In this document: piece after piece, positions 22,101-31,617 of the stretch | Position numbering within the stretch: position 1 is the stretch's first letter | How the letters are laid out: each line of letters starts with the position of its first letter | From: Diphasiastrum complanatum | Lineage: Eukaryota > Streptophyta > Lycopodiopsida > Lycopodiales > Lycopodiaceae | Assembly: GCA_029204225.1 (NCBI GenBank) | Contig: CM055094.1 | Coordinates: 30,871,427-30,935,426, forward strand | Reading direction: 5' to 3' | DNA: 64,000 nt | Notes under the pieces: generated by a model | Databases searched by the model: none | Seen by the model: the letters and a program-made list of their open reading frames with translations, nothing else | Told to the model about the DNA's origin: nothing | Made by a program: the position numbers and the translations under genes

Positions 22101-22396
22101 GATACTGTGTTGGCCAAATCAACCCAAAACAGTGGTTTTCTAAGTCATTTTCCATAAAAATACTGTGCTTCCTTTTTCTTATGCTGATGACTTCCTGACT
22201 TTTGCTCATCAGTCTTTCCTTATTTATTTATTTTTTTAACTGTCTTTTTTAAAAAAAAAGTCAGCAAATTAAATACTGAAAACAAGAAATTGAAAACAAA
22301 TAAAATGAAAAAATATATTGAGATCAGGCTTGCTGAATTGGCGGAGCAAGGCTGCCGAAACTTGCGTAATCGGCTGTCATTTACCGGAGTATCAAA

Positions 22397-22615
22397 TCAT
22401 TTTCCATCCAAGTGCTCAAGAATTACTGCACCATAGTTCAGGATTTCCTTCACTTTATACGGGCCTTCCCCAGAAAACTTCAACTTACCCTTGATCAGCT
22501 TGGTTTTGTACATCAATGCAAGATCTCCTGCTTCCAGATCTTTCTTGTGCAATCGCCGATCGTGCCATGCCTTGCGGCGGGCTTTCTCTACTGCTAAGGC
22601 ATGAACTGCCATCAA
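22397..22615 (-). pseudogene. Gypsy integrase C-terminal remnant
   Basis: The frame has EKARRKAWHDRRLHKKDLEA, then GDLALMYKTKLIKGKLKFSG and EGPYKVKEILNYGAVILEHL. This is the pattern of the Gypsy integrase C-terminal SH3-like domain (GDLVL...KL...GP..V......GA..L). After a stop it continues with residues like FDTPVNDSRLRKF. The catalytic core is absent. Confidence 0.8.
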
Positions 22616-22782
22616 TCGGGTTTCACATAATTTGTTCTATATGATGAAAAACTACCCAAAATTCGATCAATCGATACTTCTCAAAAAATGATAAATCTCT
22701 CAGAGTCCAATTCAGAATATATCAGATATGATCCAAATTTTGACAAAGACTTGATTTGGAAAATCAGAAACTAAAAATAGGA

Positions 22783-23420
22783 CTGGCGAACGTTCTCTAG
22801 GTGAAGGTTGTCTCGACGAAGGTTCAACAGTGCTATTTTGGGATAAAAACTCTATGAACACTTTTTTGGCAATTTCTTGGGAAATAACCTTCGCCGACTT
22901 CTCAGATGGAAGATCTGACACAGAGAAACTATGGACAACCGGACGAAGGTTTTTGACACAAGAAAATACAGTTTTTGTAATCTGGCGAGGGTAAAAATCA
23001 AGATTTTTTGTGATCTGATCAAGATAAATCTTTGCTGAACTCAAAAATAGTATTTTTATACAAATAGAATGTTCTGGAAACTCGGCGAAGGTTCTGGCGA
23101 AGGATCAAGAGTAATACCGGTAATTTTGCAAAAAAGTGACTTTTTTGACAAAAATATGACAATATGACAACTGATCCTCTGAAAATTTTTCTATTTTTGG
23201 TATTATTTTATGCCGACCTGGCAGTAGATAGATCTGAATCACATCTAAGCACAATGAATTGGGTGAAGGTTCTTTTTTTGTATTTTTTAGGATTTTGATA
23301 ATTTTTGGTGTTTTTTGGTGGTTTTTCTAATGTTTCTGAAAATCTGCTGAGAAATAATCTTCGCCCTTCAAACTGAAGATTCTGTAAACAAAACCGAAGG
23401 TCTCTGCAACTCGGCGAAGG
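22783..23420. repeat. Dispersed GGCGAAGGTT motif cluster, part 2
   Basis: Further copies lie at about 22783, 22801, 22813, 22941, 22983, 23081 (two in tandem), 23261, 23391 and 23410. Complementary copies lie at about 22886 and 23357. Together with part 1 there are about twenty in 1.6 kb, most of them outside recognisable coding sequence. Confidence 0.75.
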
Positions 23421-23742
23421 TATCCTGATTGAGGGTAAAAATTTCTGGGCTCTGATGACGCTTTTTGCCTCTTTTTGACCAAATTTGACTGATTTGACTG
23501 ATTTTAGTTATTTTCTCTGATATCTCAGATCCAAATGGATCTTAAGATTAGTGATCTAAATAGCTTTCCCTATTTAATAATCAGATTAGATTTCAAACAA
23601 GAAAATCCACTCAAAATCTAGCAAATCAATCCCAACTAACCCTACAATGTAGTTTTAACACTAATCATGCCACAACAATATGCCTAATGCAAGCTAACCA
23701 TCAGCCAAACATGCTACAAACTGAAAAATTGGCATAGCTCCC

Positions 23743-23760
23743 CGGCAACGGTGCCAAAAT
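23743..23760 (-). other. E1 primer-binding site, tRNA-Asp type
   Basis: On the minus strand, next to the 5' LTR, ATTTTGGCACCGTTGCCGGG continues with GAG. TGGC(A/G)CCGTTGCCGGGGA is complementary to the 3' end of plant tRNA-Asp, a common Gypsy primer. Confidence 0.85.
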
Positions 23761-24520
23761 TGTAGTGGGTTTCTTTCCTTGCCTAACCTGAATCCAAGAT
23801 CTAGTCAATCTAGCATCAAAGAGACGGAGTTAGTTGTCACGCGTAGGTTCGTTCCCATGAGAGCGATAGTATAGTTCAGATTTTAACATGAATGGAGGAT
23901 CTAACACTAACATCCATTAACAATAAGCATTAACACTACATCCATTAACCCTACTTCCCATTAACCCTAAATCCACAACAATGATAGAAGCTTACTCTTC
24001 TCTCTCTCCCTTTCTCTCTCACAAAAAGCATAAGAAATAGCAATCCCAATAATGATCAAATCCAACAATTAGCAAAATCCGAAGAAAGCATGAAAAATGG
24101 AGGAAAAGCGAGGAAGAGCAAGGACATTCATCAACCCATTTCTAAAGAGAACCAATCTGCTTTATTGAAATGAGGAAATGAACATGAGGAACAACTCGAG
24201 TTGGTCCCTTTTTATAGTAGAGAGGAGGATCCTGGCCTCTGAATCCTATTGGTCCAATCTTGCCTCCCTTTTTATTCAAATTTAAAAAAGTGTGGGAACC
24301 ATCAAAATTGGAGAGAAACCCAACTTTATTACTAACTTGACATTTAGGCCCTGCGACATCAAAAGTTCCGCAAAAAGGCCTAAAGTCCTTCATTAGCTTT
24401 TAACTAATCAATCAAATATCTATGTGATCATTGGGTTGGACTTACACACGCAGGGTGCCAAATCCCTCTCACTTATTAACTAGGGTTAGGGTTGCCTTGG
24501 GATCCACAAACCCTCCAACA
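23761..24520 (-). repeat. E1 5' LTR (right on the + strand)
   Basis: Plus-strand edges are TGTAGTGGGTTTC... and ...CCCTCCAACA. It is followed by the target duplication TAGAG at 24521-24525. Confidence 0.95.
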
Positions 24521-24618
24521 TAGAGATCATAGAAATGAATGAGCCTCATAGAAAAAGTGGCCCATATATATTCTTAAATAAATTATTATGTTCTTGTGTT
24601 CGCCTACTAAGTCACAAG
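24521..24618 (+). pseudogene. Second Ulp1 C-terminal copy, right part after E1
   Basis: Across the TAGAG target site the frame of 17880-18011 resumes as IIEMNEPHRKSGPYIFLNKL and ends at a TAG (24616-24618). The right end of TE-X should lie near here, because Gypsy gag sequence begins at about 24607 on the other strand. Confidence 0.6.
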
Positions 24619-25018
24619 TAGTGCACGCACCGAGAGAATTGAAGGGGACTGATCTATCTGATCCTCTCCTTTTCTCCGACACTTAAAGGATAAATCAACA
24701 AAAGAAATACTAGAATTATCTGGCAATTTAACGGATTTAGGTTGCCCACCAAATTTCTTTTGCTTTTTCTTTGAGCAATCTTTTGAGAGATGCCCCTTCT
24801 CCATACATGAGAAGCACAAGCCGCTAGTTTTAGCTTTGTCATAATTTGTGCGATCCAACTTGACGCGTTTATTTTTGCCCTAGGAATCGAGGCCGTCTTG
24901 TCTTTGCCCCGCTTCTTGAAAAAACTTCTTTTCTTTTTGTTTGGTATTGGATGCGGGGGCCAAAATGGGCGTCATCGAAGATTTTCACAAAGCGAACTGC
25001 ATCCTCGACAATGGTTAC
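24607..25018 (-). pseudogene. Gypsy gag, 3' part with zinc knuckle
   Basis: The frame has LCFSCMEKGHLSKDCSKKKQ, a CCHC zinc knuckle (CX2CX4HX4C) that binds genomic RNA. It is preceded by a basic linker with a frameshift and one stop. It is the continuation of the gag at 27394-28019, from which E2 (25019-27393) separates it. The 3' side is cut off at the TE-X junction. Confidence 0.8.
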
Positions 25019-25534
25019 TGTTTATACAAATGTTTACAGATCCCCTAATCTAGAGGATCTGTTTACTACGGTTCTTTTTCTTCTTGTTTATAGCTTCTAC
25101 GGCTTGTTATTATGCCTGTTACCAGGCTTCAGGGCATTCGTTATGTGTGCTCTTGATCTTACAATGCCAAACCAGGCAGAAGGGATAAATTGTCATTGTA
25201 GTATATTTTTTGTCCTGCCTGTCAGAGGACTACTTAGAGACGAACTCTCTTGAACGCAGTTACATTCATACATATCCAAGAACGTTCATTCACAAATCAA
25301 CATACAACCCAAATAAACGTTCAATGGATTCTACAACTACCTACTCTAAAATGAACTAAATCAGAGCCTGCATTTTACTAACACTGAGCTACACTTGCAT
25401 AAATTGACAAAACAAGAAACAAGAACTAATCTACAGCATGTTAGAAGTCCAAGAATCAAGAAACCAACCAGCCTATTAATTCTTGGACATCAAGAACATC
25501 AAGAACTGGATTGTAAAGAGATATGCAAGAACAT
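25019..25534 (-). repeat. E2 3' LTR, partial
   Basis: TGTTTATACAAATGTTTACA... matches 26220 onward up to GAGATATGCAAGAAC. The remaining 650 or so bases of the LTR (U3 in minus orientation) are missing, which would also remove its promoter. Confidence 0.85.
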
Positions 25535-26202
25535 GCGACTAGACTAAAGATTGAACAGATTTTAACTAAATTTGTTTCGATCTTGCTGTAGTTGACTCAA
25601 AGAATAATATGGCACTGAGATGCAGGAATCAACTCTAATTTGACATGGATTGCTCATATGTCTCAGAAATCCTAAACTGCTGTACAAGGGAATAAGAAGA
25701 TGGATAGATGAATGAAAATGTGTTCTGGAGATGATCTATGGAAGACTCTCGTGCAGTAGGTATTTCTCATGCAAAAATCAATCACACACTAGGAATGAAG
25801 AGGAACAAGGAAATAACCAAACTGTATAAAGAGTGAGAACTGTAGTGAACTTGTCTAACAAAACTTGCATTCATCAACATTGATAATGTATCTTGACAAT
25901 TGCAATATTCGTTTTGTTTTGTAGAGTAATGTGACTTACTTTGACATGCCCTTGTCAAAACAAGGCAGGGTTGGTTACACCATAATCTACTATCATGGAT
26001 AGCAGATGTTGTAAGATATAACTTGAGATGCAGGTATTATTGAGGTAGTATGTCCAGAGGACCTCTTCGAACAGGCGGTTGAGGATGGAGGGACGTCGGT
26101 TGAGATTGGACATGAGCTCTCCGGCTGAGATGTGATCGTGAAAGGACGGACAGAGCGTGGACAAGGTTGCGGGTTTCTGATGTAGAAGGTGTTGGAGTTC
26201 AA

Positions 26203-26219
26203 TGGGCAATGGTGCCAAA
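26203..26219 (-). other. E2 primer-binding site
   Basis: On the minus strand, TTTGGCACCATTGCCC follows the LTR end GTAAACA. It resembles the tRNA-Asp-type site of E1 with one or two changes. Confidence 0.65.
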
Positions 26220-27393
26220 TGTTTACACAAATGTTTACAGATCCCCTGATCTAGAGGATCTGTTTACTGCGGTTCTTTTTCTTCTTGCTTACAGCTTCTA
26301 CGGCTTGGTATTTAGCCTGTTACCAGGCTTCAGGGCATTTGTTATGTGTGCTCTTGATCTTACAATGCCAAACCAAGCAAAAGGGACAGATTGTCATTGT
26401 AGTATATTTTTTGTCCTGCCTGTCAGAGGACTACTCAGAGATGAACTCTCTTGAACGCACTTACATTCATACATAGATGCAAGCCAAGAACATTCATTCA
26501 CAGATAAGCATACAACCCAACTGAACGTTCAATGGATTCTATAGCTACCTACTGTAAAACGAACTGAATCAGAGCCTGCATTTTACTAACACTGAGCTAC
26601 ACTTGAATAAATTGACAAAACAAGAAACAAGAACTAATCTATAGCATGTTAGAAGTCCAAGAATTAAGAAACCAACCAGCCTATTGATTCTTGGACATCC
26701 CAAGAACATCAAGAACTGGATTGTAAAGAGATATGCAAGAACTACATCACAGATCCAACCTATTTAGTTTACCTGAATACTGGTTCCTACATTAATCCAC
26801 AAACAAGAAAAGAAACTAATCCACTCTATGAAAGCAGCAAATCTAATCCACTCTATAGTCCACAACCACACACAAAAGGAGGGAAGGGCAAGATCATAAA
26901 TGCATCACTCAAGAAACAAGCATGATCAAGGAGCTCAATGGATGCACCAAACTCGTGAAGGCTCTTCTCATTTCAGCATGGAGTAGATACAATTCACAAA
27001 AAGCTCCTCTACACAAAGAGGGAGTCTCTTAAATAAGCAAGAGAGCTTCTTAGGTGGCATCCTAGTGGAATTTCCACATTTCACAAATTACAACTGGAAT
27101 AATGCTCTCCATCAAAAGGTGGCTCACTCTACTTTCTTTAAGAGGGGTCTACTTGCATTTATTACATTTGCCTAGAAATACTAGTTCCTACATGGTCATT
27201 CCATCTTCCGGGATTCACCATGAGGCTTACACAGTTCTTACTTGTCATTACTAACTAGTATTTCTTGGCTCTCATACTCGGCTCTCAGTCTTCATTAGTC
27301 TCGTCTTCTCAGAGACCTCCTCGGTCCAAGGTGAGAGGTGCTCTTGAGTTGCTCTGTCAGAGTATCTTGGGGATTCGACAGAACCAGCCAACA
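26220..27393 (-). repeat. E2 5' LTR (1174 bp)
   Basis: Plus-strand edges are TGTTTACACAAATG... and ...GAACCAGCCAACA. The target duplication GTTAC follows. Confidence 0.85.
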
Positions 27394-28019
27394 GTTACGC
27401 TGCACTTCTAATTGAAATTCCTTTGGAAGCCCCAAAATGAAATGTATCTATAATAAAATAGGATCGATTCACGAGGCAAAGTGGGACAAAATCTCATGGA
27501 ACTCCTGGATGTAGGCATCTAACAGCCTAGTAGCCATCTACATGGTGGCAAAATGCTGCCAATGCTCAAAGACATCCAAAACCGATGGGAAAGTCATTTT
27601 AAAGGCTTCTTGAAAGGCATCCCACGTGGAAGAGGCACCAACTCTTTCCTTCAGATTTTGCCACCATGTAAATGCCTTACCGCGTAAAACAATGGAGGTT
27701 GAAGCGATCTTTGTACTATCGGGCAGGTTGTACATGGAAAAATGGCTATTCCACTGACCGAGCCATGACAGTACAACATCAGGATGCCGATCCTTCTTTT
27801 CACCCGAATTTTTTTTTAGATTAAACATAGGATAAAGGACAACGGACCTAGAGTGCATTGAAGAATGCCACTCTTGCTTGGCCACCACATGCTTATATTG
27901 CACTTCTAGGATTTAGTTTTGTAGTAAATTCAAGGCTTGTACAAGTTGTTTGGTATCTACGTCAGGAGGAAGAGGTGGTGAAGACGTTCCTTCACCCGAG
28001 GGCATAACAAGGTGCATAG
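27394..28019 (-). pseudogene. Gypsy gag, N-terminal part
   Basis: It starts MHLVMPSGEGTSSPPLPPDV at about 28019, with one TAG near 27915. The capsid-like core follows: SWLGQWNSHFSMYNLPDSTK, then GKAFTWWQNLKERVGASSTW. This is the Retrotrans_gag pattern (W...A..WW). The frame is interrupted at 27394 by E2 and resumes at 25018. Confidence 0.8.
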
Positions 28020-29054
28020 CACACTAAGGTAAAAAACAAAGGAAAAACGGCAAGAGCTTCACTACAACGTGGCTTAGGGAGTTTGAGAGAACAACTCAAG
28101 GAGACTAGGCTAGAATTAAGCTCCTCAATGGTGAAGATGGAGCCTTTACCCCCCACCTCACATCTTTTTTCTTCCTTTTTGGCCTTGTTGGGTGGCGGGC
28201 ATTATGGACGCCACCTAGCAAGCACATGGGCCCAACGACAAGTGACATCTTCTTATGGATGCCACGTACCCTCAAAATACATAGCCACCACCCTCCCTCT
28301 GCCACCTCACCCAAACGTCACTTGGGTCACGGCCCCACCTATATTTTGGATCACCTCCTAGACTCCTTGGCCTTATGGCCCATAGAACCCCCTAAAACCT
28401 CTATGGCTTTTCCTTAGACTTAGGAGGTGCTACTACAATTGTACGTTCAAGAGGAGGTGGAGGGAAAAAGTTAACCTTTCCTCTCAAAAAGTGGTGAGGA
28501 TACTTAGTTTACAAAAAAAAACTATGTGCACGCGAAAAATTGCAAGGAGAATGAAATAGGCCAAAGTCAAATAGGCTAAGGTAAGAGGAAAACAAAGCTA
28601 CACACGTCTGTACTTGCCACAGGTACAACCTACAACCTGCAAGTACAAGTTGTTTATTTCTCCCAACTATCATTCCCTTCTTTTAAAAAGTTACAAGCAT
28701 AGCTATTCTTTTAATATAGCTTTTAACCTTATAATTTAATAAACTTTGCAAGATAGACTTTTAAAAGATTAAAAAGTTTGTTTCCAAATTTTAAAAGTCA
28801 AGTTTGATTTTAAAGAAAGTCTAGTTTTAAATCTTTGTGTCTTTTTTTTTAAAAAGAGGTTTACCATGTACTTTTAAAAGTACAAGGAAATTTTTTATAT
28901 CTTTGAACTTAAGTTCAAAATAATTACACAAAGTTTACAAAGCTTTGAGTGAAAATACACTTTTGACTCCCTCCAATGAATCTGCCATCACATCCAAAAC
29001 AAAAAGTACAAGAGGGATGATGATTCAAAGGAGGAGGGAGTTAATTCCCTCCCC
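28020..29054. other. Non-coding, AT-rich, probable leader of the Gypsy gag
   Basis: No domain is recognisable. The stretch 28690-28960 is very AT-rich with TTTTAAAA runs. The short frames at 28083-28417 lack any family signal. Confidence 0.4.
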
Positions 29055-29063
29055 TCCCCACTC

Positions 29064-29266
29064 AGTGTTCGGGAAAGCCGGCAAAGTTCAGGAATGAAAC
29101 CAGCAACTTTTGTTAAAAACTGGCATGCTCGAAAACTTGCAAGTTTTCTTAGGTCATAAAATAATGTATAAGCGGCATGTATTGAGGGTCATCCTTCAGA
29201 AAACCGAAAGAGTTCATGAAATATAGGTTTTTGGAGGAGAACCCAAAAAAGGTTTCCCGAACACTA
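29064..29266. mobile_element. MITE, 203 bp, 9-bp target duplication
   Basis: AGTGTTCGGGAAA (29064-29076) and its reverse complement TTTCCCGAACACT (29253-29265) form terminal inverted repeats. TCCCCACTC is found on both sides (29055-29063 and 29267-29275). A 9-bp duplication points to a Mutator-like origin, though 8 bp (hAT) is possible given the one-base asymmetry at the right end. Confidence 0.8.
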
Positions 29267-29535
29267 TCCCCACTCGACTAAACGTCGACGCGCTTGCTGG
29301 TTTATAGCACGGCCCGGCCCCCAACAACTGATAGACGCCCTCCCACCTGCGCGCATGGGTGCCTGGCTGCATGCCTTTTTTTTTTAAACTTTATTAATTA
29401 ATGTATTTTTTGATTAAGGTTTTAAGGCCAATTCAACCTTTACAAGAATTTGCAACAGATTTCCACGGCTGCAAAAAAAAAAAAATTTGTGGGCTCTAAA
29501 GTAGGTCAAAATAGCGTTTACGGACTGTACTTTTC

Positions 29536-29569
29536 AACCGTCAGAAAAAAAATATATTTTCTGACGGTT
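29536..29569. repeat. Short perfect hairpin
   Basis: AACCGTCAG (29536-29544) and CTGACGGTT (29561-29569) flank an A/T-only spacer. CCGTCA also occurs singly near 29580. It may be the end of a small element. Confidence 0.6.
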
Positions 29570-29850
29570 CTACGTGCTCTATCCGTCAAACAAGATTTAA
29601 AAATATGGTTTTAAAAATCTTTGCAACCTAAATGGCTACCAAAAACTGGAAAACTTTAAAATTTCAAGCTTATTAGCATGCAGACAAGGCTCAAAACCTA
29701 TCCAAATGACGTCGGATTACGACAGAACAAAGAGCAAAGTTATTCATAGAGACGAGACCATGAAAACTAAGCTAACCAAGCGCATCAACTGGAAGTTTAA
29801 ACAAACCAAAACATAAATAAGAATGATTGCACCTTATTCACAATGATCGA

Positions 29851-29864
29851 TGGCTCTAATACCA
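29851..29864 (-). other. Primer-binding-site-like motif
   Basis: On the minus strand, TGGTATTAGAGCCA differs by one base from the usual Copia iMet site TGGTATCAGAGCC. If it is real, the LTR would lie at about 29865-30600, but no second LTR copy is present and the adjoining bases are not CA. Confidence 0.4.
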
Positions 29865-30859
29865 AATATTAGATTCCCCATCGTCGATCCGATCATTGCT
29901 AAGACACAAACAAGTGACGAACGCTATGTTACCGCCCAATCATAGAGGTACTGCCACCTCTCCCCTGTGCACTGGAGCTATAGACCACCATCAAGCAAGC
30001 TTGGATCTCCGATAAACTATGGTGTCTCATACCACCATACCTTACCCTCGACCCTCGCTTACCCACATCTTGAGGCCTAGATATTCATCATGACCAGATC
30101 CCCAATGTAAGAGCTCTTCATTCTCCAGGAAAGAATGAATGACAAGTTCATGGAGATCCACCTTTATATGCATAGCCCAGGTGGGGTCATCTCCAATCAT
30201 AGGAGTCACTCATGACCTTCACATGCGGCAGTTGTGCACACTACATGGGTCCATAACAAAGGGTCCCGACGTGCCAATAAGGCATTGACACATGGCACCT
30301 GAAAGACCTATAGCTCCGTATCAACATTCCATCCCATAAATGAGACCGTCACCTCAAGTTCCTTGTTGCGTGCCCTTATGGGTACGTAACAGAGTCCCGT
30401 TTTTTTTTCTCCTGGATCGATAAGAGACTTCGATTTTAAATTTTTGACTTGCAAGACATGTAGTCTACTCTCAAATGGACCTTGGGGTTTCCTTTAGTAT
30501 TAGCTTTCAACCGTCTTGTGAGGTCTCAGGCACAAAATGTAGGTAGAGCTCTCCCTTATTTGTGAAGTAGCTGATGGAACGTCTCCTTTTGAGGTACATT
30601 ACACTCTCACACTAGACCCAAAATCTCAAACCCAATTCAGGAATGCAATTCAACACATGCGCTTCTGATTGATATCATGAAATAGTACTGAACACCCAAC
30701 AAACAACAGAGAATCACGAGCTTGTTAATTTGATGAGGAGCTGATGAAGATTTACTCTTATATTCTAGATCAACTGTATATCTTTTTAATTCACATATAT
30801 TTTTTATCAGCTTGAAAGAGAGAAATAGAAAGAGATATATCAGCTTTAGTTGGTCTAAT

Positions 30860-31617
30860 TGTGTCAAAGGCTTAGGTGTTATTAGCAATGACAAGAACAA
30901 AGTTGGTGGACAATGCAAAGAAGCGAGTGCTAGAGCTGGCGTTGCAGTTGCAGTTCCCAGCTTGATCGCAGTGGTTTTGTCACACAATAGCTTAATTGGC
31001 TCGATTCCAAGCGTTACTTCTCCTACTATCCACCTTGATTTGAGCCAAAATGCCCTGTCAGGATGCCTTCCTGCTCTCATGCCACTTCTCTCTAACACAG
31101 AATGATATAACTGGCTCACTAGATGCTCTCTCTTCTCTCAGGTGTATGAATTATGTGGACCCGAGCTTCAACCAGTTTACAGGGAGTGTTACAGCTAGTC
31201 TCTTCTCACTCAAAATGTCAGCTTTGCTTTTACAGCGAAACCAGCTATCAGGACCCATTCTGCCCTGCAGCCCTGTGAGCATCAACAAAATAGACCTGAG
31301 CTACAACAGCTTTTATGGACAGCTCTCGCCTTTCCTTGCTTATGCCAACTATCTTACGTCAACAATAACAATCTCAGTGGACTGGTTCCTCAAGAATATG
31401 TAAACAGTCTTCTCTATGGTAATCTGCAAAGTCTTTATTTGCAGCACAATTTCTTCACTGACATTGGTCTACAAACGGATATGTCCCTTCCAACTGTGAG
31501 CTCTCTTTGCTTCAAGTACAAGTGCCTGGTGCCACCTGCTCATGAATCTACATGTCCCTGGAGGACAGGAAAAGAATCCCCAAGACCTGGTGATCAATGT
31601 GGAGACCATCACAAATA
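30860..31617 (+). pseudogene. Leucine-rich-repeat receptor-like gene fragment
   Basis: Plant LRRs are clear: AVVLSHNSLIGSIPSV, HLDLSQNALSGCLPAL, NDITGSLDALSSLRCMNYVD, NQFTGSVTASLFSLKMSALL, LQRNQLSGPI and KIDLSYNSFYGQL. They follow the LxxLxLxxNxLxGxIP pattern of receptor kinases and receptor-like proteins that bind peptides or sugars outside the cell. The frame shifts near 31090 and again near 31350. It then continues as SLYLQHNFFTDIGLQTDMSL with a Cys-containing end cap (CFKYKCLVPP). No signal peptide, membrane helix or kinase domain is present, so this is a decayed fragment. Confidence 0.8.

Larger units (their letters stand above)
18012..24520 (-). mobile_element. E1: LTR retrotransposon with accessory ORF, gag-pol mostly lost
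   Basis: Two LTRs (757 and 760 bp, TG...CA) are flanked by the 5-bp duplication TAGAG. The tRNA-Asp-like primer site at the right and the purine tract at the left set the minus orientation. Between the LTRs, reading the minus strand, are a motif-rich spacer, an integrase C-terminal remnant (22615-22397), and a long accessory frame (21535-18963). Gag, protease, reverse transcriptase, RNase H and the integrase core are not found. It would need proteins from a related Gypsy element to move. The LTRs differ at only a few percent of positions by eye, so the insertion is fairly recent. Confidence 0.9.
10326..24618 (+). mobile_element. TE-X: multi-gene DNA transposon candidate (DDE + acidic protein + Ulp1)
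   Basis: A block of non-LTR genes interrupts Copia-A at about 10326 and runs to the end of a Ulp1-like frame at 24618. E1 is inserted in it at 18012-24520. The genes are a DDE-like transposase with introns (+), a convergent acidic protein (-), a small membrane ORF (-), and a Ulp1-type cysteine protease (+). Large eukaryotic DNA transposons often combine a DDE enzyme with a Ulp1 protease. I could not find convincing terminal inverted repeats, so both ends are approximate and the grouping is inferred from adjacency and shared AT-rich, intron-containing style. It may instead be two neighbouring elements. Confidence 0.5.
25019..27393 (-). mobile_element. E2: truncated LTR retrotransposon inserted in a Gypsy gag
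   Basis: GTTAC is duplicated at 25014-25018 and 27394-27398. The right LTR is complete (26220-27393). The left LTR is represented only by its first 516 bases (25019-25534). Only 685 bases of internal DNA (25535-26219) remain, without a coding domain. The primer site next to the right LTR sets the minus orientation. Confidence 0.85.
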
